A DNA stretch of 19,045 nucleotides from Desulfobacteraceae bacterium (GTDB lineage Bacteria; Desulfobacterota; Desulfobacteria; Desulfobacterales; Desulfobacteraceae), in NCBI GenBank assembly GCA_003354055.1, contig PIVQ01000068.1, forward strand, positions 1 to 19,045. Direction: 5' to 3'. The notes below the pieces were generated by a model. The model ran no database searches and was not told the DNA's origin. It saw only the letters and a list, made by a program, of their open reading frames with translations. Positions 13,618-19,045 of this stretch are shown one piece after another (position 1 is the first letter of the stretch; each line of letters begins with the position of its first letter). Position numbers and translations under genes: made by a program.

Positions 13618-15540
13618 CTATTTTGCGTTGATCCCGTAACTCTTAAGCTTTCTATAGATGGTCGGTCGGCTTATGCCCAAAAGTCTTGCCGTTTGACAGA
13701 TATTGCCTTTGCAATGATCCAAAGTGCTTGTCAGCGCCTGTTTTTCGATTTGAGCCAAGGTTTTCGGTAATTGGTGAACGGTCTCATTAGCGTAATTTTC
13801 CGGCTCCGTCAGGGCTGTTATGCCAAAGTGTTCCGAAATCAAGGCGTCGTCTTCGGCTAAATGAACGGCACGTTCGACCGATCCTTCAAGCTCTCTGATA
13901 TTTCCGGGCCAGCGGTATCCCAGCAAACCGTTTTCCAAGCCTGGATCCTTGATTTCAAATTGCCGATTGAGACGGTGGGAATGACGGCCCAGAAAATGGT
14001 CGGCCAAAAGGAGGACGTCCCTGCCCCGGTCACGCAGCGGCGGAATATCAATTTTCAAGGTGCAGATTCTATAGTAGAGGTCTTCACGGAATTGATGATC
14101 CTGGATCGCCTTTTTCAGATCCTGATGGGTGGCGGATATGAGACGCAGGTTTACCTGTACTGTTCTCAGACTGCCGACCCGCTGGATCTCACCGGTTTGC
14201 AAAACCCTCAAAAGTTTGACCTGCATAGCAAATGGCATGTCACCTATTTCATCTAAAAAGAGGGTACCGCCGTCGGCCAGTTCCAGCTTGCCGGGTCTCC
14301 CCCCTTTTTGTGCACCTGTAAAGGCACCCTCCTCGTAGCCAAACAATTCGCTTTCCATCAATTCCTTTGGGATTGCACCGCAGTTGATGGCAACAAAAGG
14401 CTGGCTGCTTTGTTCGCTTCCATTATGGATCGCCTGGGCAAACAACTCCTTTCCGGTTCCTGTTTCTCCGGCAAGAAGAACTGTGGTGGTACTTTTGGCC
14501 GCAATCCTTGCCATGTGCAGGGCCGTTTTAAGCTCGTCGCTGCTGCCTATAATGGAGTCAAAGGTGAAGTGGGCATGGGAACCGGTCATTTCCGTGGCCA
14601 CCCGAATAATTTCTTTTTTTTCGGTGACCGTGATCAGGCCGCCAACAAGTTCACCCGTGTTGTTGCGAATGGGGTCAAGGGATGCATATTGAGTAACGCC
14701 TTTTTTCTTGGTTAAAAACTCCCTTGAATCGAAGCCACTGCCGCTTTCAAGATATGTTGAAATGTCAAAATGCCCCCCCAGGCATTCGGCAAAAGTCTTG
14801 CCTATGAATTCGGGCGGCAGGTTGAGCAGGGAAGCCGCCCTGCTGTTGGCCTGAACAAGAACCCCTTGCTGATTCACCGTTAACATCCCTCTGGAGCTTG
14901 ATTCCAGGAGGGCATCCATATACTGATTCTGAACATCAAGCTCTCGAACACGGTCTTTTTCACGCAGATGGGCGGTAACGGTTTCAGCTGCTTGACGTAC
15001 AAGACCCAAGGTATGCACATGCATCTTCTTTGAATAGCCGCTGAGACTAATAACACCCATTATGTCCTTTCCGTTTGCTGACAATACGGGTGCGCCTGCA
15101 TTGCTTATTTTCTGAGCCAGGGAGGCAAACATTTTGTCCCCCGGCAAGAAAATGGGGATGCGTTCTTCGAGTACCAGGCCAATGACGCAGGTCCCCATAT
15201 CACGCTCTGTCCATCTATACCCGGGGATACACCGCCTGACCTTGAAATGCTCCACCAGGTCAGGATCACCGACGACATACAGCACATAGCCGTCCTTGTC
15301 GGCAAGGGCCATACAAAAACCCGTATCTTTCAAAAGCTGATACAGGGTGTCCAGCTGTTTTTGGGCAAGCAGGTAAAACTGCTTTTGTTCTTCAATTGTT
15401 CTGGCAAGCTGATCCTCTGACAAGCGGCTTGATTCCGGCGCACCTGAAATGTGGGGGTTGACCCCATAGCCGGCTGAACGTTTGTGAGACCGGGCTATGA
15501 TATCTTTCAGATTGGGCATGCCTTTGAATTCAATAGTCAT
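13618..15540 (-). CDS. Sigma-54-dependent activator, AcoR-like (GAF-PAS-AAA+-Fis HTH)
   Basis: A 640-residue bacterial enhancer-binding protein. Residues about 60-195 form a GAF-like sensor with the AcoR-family pattern PGYRWTERDMGTCVIG. Residues about 205-310 are a PAS domain. Residues about 328-555 are the sigma-54 activator AAA+ domain: Walker A GETGTGKE at 358-365, the sigma-54 contact loop GAFTGA at 405-410 and Walker B TLFLDE at 426-431. The end is a Fis-type helix-turn-helix (TARLLGISRPTIYRKLKSYG). No receiver domain is present, so it should respond to a small molecule or redox signal through the GAF/PAS domains rather than by phosphorylation. It lies between two operons that each have a -24/-12 promoter with matching inverted repeats, so it is their probable activator. 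The ATG at 15540 lacks a good ribosome-binding site; the ATG at 15519 is an alternative. Confidence 0.93.
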   Translation of the reverse strand: MTIEFKGMPNLKDIIARSHKRSAGYGVNPHISGAPESSRLSEDQLARTIEEQKQFYLLAQKQLDTLYQLLKDTGFCMALADKDGYVLYVVGDPDLVEHFKVRRCIPGYRWTERDMGTCVIGLVLEERIPIFLPGDKMFASLAQKISNAGAPVLSANGKDIMGVISLSGYSKKMHVHTLGLVRQAAETVTAHLREKDRVRELDVQNQYMDALLESSSRGMLTVNQQGVLVQANSRAASLLNLPPEFIGKTFAECLGGHFDISTYLESGSGFDSREFLTKKKGVTQYASLDPIRNNTGELVGGLITVTEKKEIIRVATEMTGSHAHFTFDSIIGSSDELKTALHMARIAAKSTTTVLLAGETGTGKELFAQAIHNGSEQSSQPFVAINCGAIPKELMESELFGYEEGAFTGAQKGGRPGKLELADGGTLFLDEIGDMPFAMQVKLLRVLQTGEIQRVGSLRTVQVNLRLISATHQDLKKAIQDHQFREDLYYRICTLKIDIPPLRDRGRDVLLLADHFLGRHSHRLNRQFEIKDPGLENGLLGYRWPGNIRELEGSVERAVHLAEDDALISEHFGITALTEPENYANETVHQLPKTLAQIEKQALTSTLDHCKGNICQTARLLGISRPTIYRKLKSYGINAK

Positions 15541-15567
15541 AAGTAAGTATGTTCCAAAATGTTACTA

Positions 15568-15584
15568 TGTAATGTTTTTTTACA
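15568..15584. promoter_or_regulatory. Distal activator site of the ridA operon, next to the activator's own gene
   Basis: TGTAATGTTTTTTACA with one further T in the spacer region (17 bp in all) matches TGTAAYR-N3-YGTTACA with one mismatch in the right arm. Its centre (15576) is 92 bp from the next site, against 91 bp at tctBAC. It lies only 28 bp before the activator's ATG, inside the predicted leader, so binding could also repress the activator gene. Confidence 0.5.
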
Positions 15585-15615
15585 CATCGACTTTTATAAG
15601 AATTTGTTGTTTTAT

Positions 15616-15621
15616 ATTATA
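15616..15621 (-). promoter_or_regulatory. Candidate -10 element of the activator gene
   Basis: On the minus strand a perfect TATAAT lies about 75 bp before the ATG at 15540. No properly spaced -35 is present (a TTGGCA at 15636-15641 is only 14 bp away). The half-site TGTAACA lies immediately upstream (15623-15629 on the plus strand), so the activator could influence its own promoter. Confidence 0.35.
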
Positions 15622-15659
15622 CTGTTACACGGATTTGCCAAGAGGTCACGCCAAGCACC

Positions 15660-15676
15660 TGTAATAATTTGTAACA
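15660..15676. promoter_or_regulatory. Proximal upstream activator site of the ridA operon
   Basis: TGTAATAATTTGTAACA matches TGTAAYR-N3-YGTTACA with a single mismatch in the right arm. Its centre (15668) is 88 bp upstream of the GG of the sigma-54 promoter, exactly the distance found for the proximal site of tctBAC. Confidence 0.6.
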
Positions 15677-15754
15677 CAAACCGATTCTCTCAGACCCCAA
15701 CCATCTCCACCATAACCACTCAAAATCATTGCACAATAACAACCACAGTTTTCA

Positions 15755-15770
15755 TGGCACACAATATGCT
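15755..15770 (+). promoter_or_regulatory. Sigma-54 (-24/-12) promoter of the ridA-dehydrogenase operon
   Basis: TGGCAC, five bases, then ATGCT. The GG at 15756-15757 and the GC at 15768-15769 are exactly 12 bp apart. Transcription would start near 15781, which leaves an unusually long leader of about 258 nt before ridA. The -24 half is perfect; the -12 half has one base away from TTGCW. Confidence 0.75.
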
Positions 15771-15929
15771 ATCTCTTTAAGAAGCGACACCATTAAAATG
15801 AAACACAATAACAGTACCAGATGGAACACATTGTAACAAGTCGATTAATTTTAACCAACCTGAGCAAGAGAGATTCGACCTTTTGCAGAACAAATGATCA
15901 GGAATCGTTACAAAATAACTTGATCTAAT

Positions 15930-15998
15930 TTGTTTCCAAAAACCCTTAAAAGTTCAGGTATTTTGTAAACAAAAACCTCGGGGATTTTGAAAACAAAA
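15930..15998. repeat. AT-rich repeated elements in the ridA leader
   Basis: TTTTGTAAACAAAA (15961-15974; 6-bp arms) and TTTTGAAAACAAAA (15985-15998; 5-bp arms) are related inverted repeats exactly 24 bp apart. A looser relative, TTTGTTTCCAAAAACC, begins near 15930. They lie 40-110 bp before ridA. They could be operators for a second regulator or a secondary promoter region; no known binding motif is recognised with certainty. Confidence 0.4.
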
Positions 15999-16038
15999 GA
16001 TCAAGTAATTTTGGAGCCGATCCTTAGGAGATAAACAG

Positions 16039-16428
16039 ATGTCTATTGAACGATTTGGTATTCCGACAAACGGCGGCCTGCCCTTTGCCAAGGCGGCAGG
16101 AGCTGAAGGATGGTTATATGTCAGCGGGCAAGTTCCCCGGGACAGTGAAGGACAGATAGTCTCCGGCAATATGACCACCCAGGCCAAGGCAACACTGGAC
16201 AACGTAAAGGGCGTTCTTGAATTGGCCGGCTACAGCCTTGAGGATGTGGTCAGGGTCGGTGTGTGGATAGAAGATCCACGTGATTTTGCCGAGTTCAATA
16301 AGGTGTATGCCCAGTATTTCAGCACTGATCATGCGCCGGCCCGGGCAACCGTTCAGGCGATGTTGATGGCGGATTTGAGGGTTGAGGTTGACTGTATCGC
16401 CTATAAAAAGCCCCAGACCGAAGAGTAA
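16039..16428 (+). CDS. ridA: RidA/YjgF family imine-enamine deaminase
   Basis: A 129-residue protein of the RidA superfamily (PF01042). In the characterised members it hydrolyses reactive 2-aminoacrylate-type enamines and imines to keto acids and ammonia. Visible family features are WLYVSGQVPRDSEG near 25-38, the central LDNVKGVLELAGYSLEDVV, the substrate-carboxylate arginine R102 in APARATVQ, and the glutamate E116 in DLRVEVDCIAY. Members normally trimerise in the cytosol. An AGGAG lies 9 nt before the ATG. It is followed 40 bp later by an FAD amine oxidoreductase gene, whose products (imines) are the kind of substrate RidA clears, so a supporting role in the same pathway is likely. It may instead be a subgroup with a specialised substrate. 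The expected promoter is at 15755-15770. Confidence 0.9.
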   Translation: MSIERFGIPTNGGLPFAKAAGAEGWLYVSGQVPRDSEGQIVSGNMTTQAKATLDNVKGVLELAGYSLEDVVRVGVWIEDPRDFAEFNKVYAQYFSTDHAPARATVQAMLMADLRVEVDCIAYKKPQTEE

Positions 16429-16468
16429 TCTCGTAAGATTTCAGGTGAGAGGATCAGTGAGAGGCATA

Positions 16469-17599
16469 ATGGGATTAATAGGACAGCAGGCCCCAAAGGA
16501 GCATGATATTATCATCGTGGGGGGGGGCATCAGCGGAGCAGCAATAGCATACGGACTTGTGGCCTATGGGCACAAGGTAACAATGATAGATGCCCCGACC
16601 CCGACAAACAAGGCCTCCCGGGCCAATGTCGGATTGATCTGGTGTCAGTCCAAGTTTCTTCATCTGCCCGATTACGCCAGGTGGGGGTTTTATTCAGCCT
16701 CCCTGTTTCCCGCCCTGACAAAAGAGCTTGAGGAAGTCTCCGGTATCGGGATCCCGGTACACTACAAGGGAGGACTTATTGCCTGTCTCGGAGAAGACGA
16801 GTACCAAAATCGTGGCGCGTATATCGACAAGTTGCGTGAAGCATTGGGCGAGTATCCTGGAGAAATGATCTCCCGTTCAGCCCTTGAGAAAAAACTTCCC
16901 CATATCGGTTTTGGTCCCGAAGTGACCGGCGCGGCCTTTTGCGAAGCGGACGGTATGGTTGAACCACTTCAGCTGCTGAGGGCGTACAAAATCGCCTTTA
17001 GTAAATTAGGCGGCAATCTCGTTGAAACGATAATTCATGATGTGCGACCCGAGGATGGCGGCTATCGAGTGCACACTGAAAATGGACCAATGGACTGTGA
17101 ACGGATCGTTTTAGCTGCCGGCCTTGCCAATAGAAGGTTTGCAGGATTTGCGGCACCGAATCTGCCGGTGTCCGCCGACAAGGGCCAGGTCCTTCTCGTC
17201 GAACGGATGCCGCCCATCATGCCCACACCCATACTGGGTATGACGCAGACCTTTGGCGGTACCACCATCATTGGATTCCGTCATGAGTTCATTGGCCATG
17301 ATACCCGCATTGTTCAGGAAGATGTGGCCACCGAAGGGCAGTGGGCAATGAGGGTCTGGCCGGAACTTGGCCAAAAACGCCTCATTCGTGTCTGGAGTGG
17401 TTTGCGGGTAATGCCGGAGGATAAACAGGCCATTTACAGCCGGCTACCCGGGCATCCAAAGGCTACCCTGATCAATACCCACAGCGCCGTTACGCTGGCC
17501 GCAGCCCATACCCGTCATCTGCCGGAATTTATCCTTGGCGGAAAACTGCCTGATATGGCACAGGGAATGACCCTTAAACGTTTTGGTTACGATTGTTAA
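16469..17599 (+). CDS. FAD-dependent amino/imino-acid dehydrogenase subunit (DadA/HcnC-like)
   Basis: A 376-residue DAO-family flavoprotein (PF01266). The dinucleotide-binding motif IIIVGGGISGAAIA is at residues 14-27, with the acidic residue of the second strand in VTMIDA. Other typical parts are the SRANVGLIW segment, the second FAD-contact region RIVLAAGLANRRFA, and the C-terminal MAQGMTLKRFG. The next two genes encode HcnA-like and HcnB-like partners, so this is the catalytic, HcnC-type subunit of a three-part dehydrogenase. Family relatives oxidise D-hydroxyproline, opines or glycine (HCN synthase) at the C-N bond. I chose the ATG at 16469, after GAGAGG. An upstream TTG at 16382 would put 29 unlikely residues inside ridA. 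Electrons probably pass through the iron-sulfur partners to a membrane carrier. The substrate cannot be fixed from the sequence. Confidence 0.87.
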   Translation: MGLIGQQAPKEHDIIIVGGGISGAAIAYGLVAYGHKVTMIDAPTPTNKASRANVGLIWCQSKFLHLPDYARWGFYSASLFPALTKELEEVSGIGIPVHYKGGLIACLGEDEYQNRGAYIDKLREALGEYPGEMISRSALEKKLPHIGFGPEVTGAAFCEADGMVEPLQLLRAYKIAFSKLGGNLVETIIHDVRPEDGGYRVHTENGPMDCERIVLAAGLANRRFAGFAAPNLPVSADKGQVLLVERMPPIMPTPILGMTQTFGGTTIIGFRHEFIGHDTRIVQEDVATEGQWAMRVWPELGQKRLIRVWSGLRVMPEDKQAIYSRLPGHPKATLINTHSAVTLAAAHTRHLPEFILGGKLPDMAQGMTLKRFGYDC

Positions 17600-17645
17600 A
17601 AATTACCAGCCGGTCTTTTGGCCCGGCACGAACAGGTAGAGGAAC

Positions 17646-17927
17646 ATGGATAAAAGCAAATTAACGGTGACCATTATGATTGACGACAAAAAACTCAGTG
17701 TACCTGTGGGAGTATCGGTTGCAGCAGCAGTGCTTGGGCATGACCACCCCGGAGAGACCTATACTCATCCGGTGGATGGCAGCCCCAGAGCACCTTACTG
17801 CCTCATGGGAGTTTGCTTTGAGTGCATGATGGAAATCAATGGTGAGCCAAACGTGCAATCCTGCCTGATTCAGGTGGAGGAAGGCATGGTTGTAAAACGG
17901 CAGCTGTCGACAGTCGAGGCGAAATAA
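17646..17927 (+). CDS. HcnA-like [2Fe-2S] ferredoxin subunit
   Basis: A 93-residue protein of the Fer2_4 (PF13510) type, which forms the small iron-sulfur subunit of HcnABC-like and opine/D-hydroxyproline dehydrogenases. The four cluster cysteines are C52, C57, C60 and C73, in the pattern C-x4-C-x2-C-x12-C (YCLMGVCFECMMEINGEPNV, then QSCL). The N-terminal half is a ubiquitin-like beta-grasp: strands VTIMIDDKKLSVP, helix VSVAAAVLG. GAGG lies 3 nt and AGG about 9 nt before the ATG. The gene is 46 bp after the flavoprotein gene and overlaps the next start by one base (TAATG), which suggests translational coupling and a fixed complex. A role as a free ferredoxin is less likely given the length and context. 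Confidence 0.9.
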   Translation: MDKSKLTVTIMIDDKKLSVPVGVSVAAAVLGHDHPGETYTHPVDGSPRAPYCLMGVCFECMMEINGEPNVQSCLIQVEEGMVVKRQLSTVEAK

Positions 17928-19045
17928 TGGAAAGGCAGACAGATCTCGTTGTTGTCGGCGCAGGGCCTGCAGGACTTGCAGCAGCATGCTCGGCAAGCAG
18001 TTGCGGACTGGAGGTTGCCGTAGTTGATGAACATGCCTCTCCCGGCGGGCAGCTTTTCAGAAATATTGAGTCGCCACTGGGACAGTCCATGCTTGATGCC
18101 AAAGATCGGCATGCAGGTATGGAACTGGTTGAAAATTTTCGCAGATCAGGGGCGGCCTATTATCCCGGAACAACGGTTTGGGGGGTTGAACCAAGGTTGA
18201 TTTCCTGCACCAGGGAAGGTAAATCCACGTTGATGCCCACGGCCTCGGTAATCATTGCACCCGGCGGTATGGAACGGCCTGTACCTTTTCCGGGATGGAC
18301 CCTCCCCGGTGTAATGGGTGCCGGCGGGGCGGATATCCTCCTTCGTTCCGGCGGTACTCTGCAAAAAGACCCTAAAGCACCAGTGGTTCTTGCAGGAAAC
18401 GGCCCCTTGCTTTTACTGCTTGCCTGCCACCTCATCGAAAAAGGGGTGAATATCGCGGCCTGGCTGGATACCGGGTATTGGTCACGACGGTTGCTTTCGA
18501 CAGGATTGCTGCCGGCTTCCTTACTTGATTCCCCCTACCTTGGCAAGGGCTTGTCCATGGCCCTTAGAATACTCAAAGGCAAGATTCCAATGGTCACCGG
18601 AGTGCGTAATATCAGGGCCCAAGGAAAACGCTGCCTTGAAAAGGTCACTTATGAGGCCAATGGTAAAACCAGGCATATTGATACAGAATGTCTGCTCAGG
18701 CATGAGGGAATCATCCCCCGTACCCATATACTTAACTCAATGGGAGCAAAACACAGGTGGGACCCTCTGCAGCGTTACTGGTACCCTTTAACCGATGAAT
18801 TCGGAGCCTCCAGTATTGACGGCGTATATCTGAGTGGTGATGCCGGCTATGTCCATGGGGGGGATGCCAGTATCATCAAAGGCACCCTGTCGGGCATCGC
18901 TGCGGCAAAACGACTTGGTATCATCACAGATGGTGAAGCTGTCTTCCGTGCAAAGGAGTCACTTAGCAAGCTGCGGCGGATGCGAATTGCCAGGGGCTAT
19001 CTTCGTTATGTCTTTGCACCGAACCCCAATATCTTTGATATTGCC
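17927..19045 (+). CDS. HcnB-like FAD/NAD(P)-binding oxidoreductase subunit, 3' end outside window
   Basis: The frame opens at the ATG overlapping the previous stop (TAATG) and stays open for 373 codons to the window edge. The N-terminal dinucleotide motif is LVVVGAGPAGLAAACSAS, followed by VDEHASPGGQL, as in HcnB and OoxA/NoxA-type subunits. A second glycine-rich strand, VVLAGNGPLLLLLA, is near residue 155-165, and the third FAD contact, LSGDAGYVHGGDAS, is near residue 303. HcnB relatives are about 460 residues long and end in a BFD-like [2Fe-2S] domain with a C-x-C pair. That part would begin just beyond PNPNIFDIA at the edge, so it is expected but not seen. The subunit probably relays electrons from the HcnC-like flavoprotein. 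The frame has no stop or frameshift within the window. Confidence 0.9.
   Translation, partial: MERQTDLVVVGAGPAGLAAACSASSCGLEVAVVDEHASPGGQLFRNIESPLGQSMLDAKDRHAGMELVENFRRSGAAYYPGTTVWGVEPRLISCTREGKSTLMPTASVIIAPGGMERPVPFPGWTLPGVMGAGGADILLRSGGTLQKDPKAPVVLAGNGPLLLLLACHLIEKGVNIAAWLDTGYWSRRLLSTGLLPASLLDSPYLGKGLSMALRILKGKIPMVTGVRNIRAQGKRCLEKVTYEANGKTRHIDTECLLRHEGIIPRTHILNSMGAKHRWDPLQRYWYPLTDEFGASSIDGVYLSGDAGYVHGGDASIIKGTLSGIAAAKRLGIITDGEAVFRAKESLSKLRRMRIARGYLRYVFAPNPNIFDIA

Larger units (their letters stand above)
15541..16038. other. Divergent control region between the activator gene and ridA
   Basis: This 498-bp region has no supported gene. It contains two activator-type sites (15568-15584, 15660-15676), extra half-sites TGTTACA at 15623-15629 and CGTTACA at 15906-15912, a TATAAT for the activator gene, the sigma-54 promoter (15755-15770), and a leader of about 258 nt to ridA with AT-rich repeats near its end. 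Two tiny reading frames in the leader (12 codons from 15798, 9 codons from 15895) lack ribosome-binding sites. Confidence 0.7.

Noticed and set aside
15559..15780. 73-codon open frame in the activator-ridA region, plus strand
   Set aside because: It covers the sigma-54 promoter and activator sites, has no ribosome-binding site and an unlikely composition.
15798..15836. 12-codon leader reading frame before ridA
   Set aside because: No ribosome-binding site and no run of regulatory codons, so an attenuation peptide is not supported.
16382..16468. Upstream TTG extension of the FAD oxidoreductase
   Set aside because: It would overlap the ridA end by 47 bp and adds 29 residues before the nucleotide-binding motif that the family does not have; the ATG at 16469 has a good ribosome-binding site.
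17609..17627. GCCGG / CCGGC hairpin between the flavoprotein and [2Fe-2S] genes
   Set aside because: Short stem without a T-run inside a tightly packed operon; more likely local structure than a terminator.
16469..19045. Naming the three-subunit enzyme as HCN synthase (hcnABC)
   Set aside because: The order is C-A-B rather than A-B-C, and RidA plus a TTT importer fit amino/imino-acid catabolism at least as well; the family is shared with opine and D-hydroxyproline dehydrogenases.

Overview
The window looks like a chromosomal segment of a Gram-negative, probably anaerobic bacterium. My best guess is a member of the Desulfobacterota (Desulfobacteraceae-like). The reasons are the intermediate GC content, the long modular signalling proteins, an AcoR-like sigma-54 activator with canonical -24/-12 promoters, and a tripartite tricarboxylate transporter (TTT) set beside flavin/iron-sulfur amino-acid dehydrogenase genes. 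No rRNA, tRNA, CRISPR array, insertion sequence or phage gene is visible. The taxonomic guess rests on gene style only.

Left part (1-2739): the 5' end of an FKBP-type prolyl isomerase gene (minus), a 558-bp gap with a possible decayed reading frame, an exported ATP-dependent DNA ligase of the Lig E type (minus), and an orphan family-3 solute-binding protein (plus).

Signalling operon (9961 down to 2820, minus): four genes with overlapping ends. In transcription order they encode an amino-acid-type periplasmic-binding lipoprotein, a membrane PAS histidine kinase, a response regulator whose output is a STAS domain instead of a DNA-binding domain, and an 1125-residue STAND ATPase ending in an OmpR-like winged helix plus BTAD domain. 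The overlaps (ATGA, 20 nt, TTGA) suggest one unit: ligand binding outside the membrane, phosphorelay, then STAS-mediated control of a STAND transcription factor. A good sigma-70 promoter lies just upstream.

Catabolic region (10234-19045): tctB-tctA-tctC (plus), a bidirectional terminator, an AcoR-like sigma-54 activator (minus), and, divergent from it, ridA, a DadA/HcnC-like FAD oxidoreductase, an HcnA-like [2Fe-2S] protein and an HcnB-like FAD protein that runs off the window. The last three resemble the three-subunit dehydrogenases of D-hydroxyproline, opines and glycine (HCN synthase). The likely logic is uptake of a carboxylate or imino/amino acid by the TTT system, oxidation to an imine/enamine by the dehydrogenase, and clearance of the reactive imine by RidA.

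The most striking observation is regulatory. Both plus-strand operons have a -24/-12 promoter preceded by two copies of a 17-bp inverted repeat (TGTAAYR-N3-YGTTACA). The geometry is almost identical: the proximal site is centred exactly 88 bp upstream of the -24 GG in both, and the distal site lies 91 or 92 bp further upstream. This links the transporter, the dehydrogenase genes and the intervening activator into one predicted regulon.
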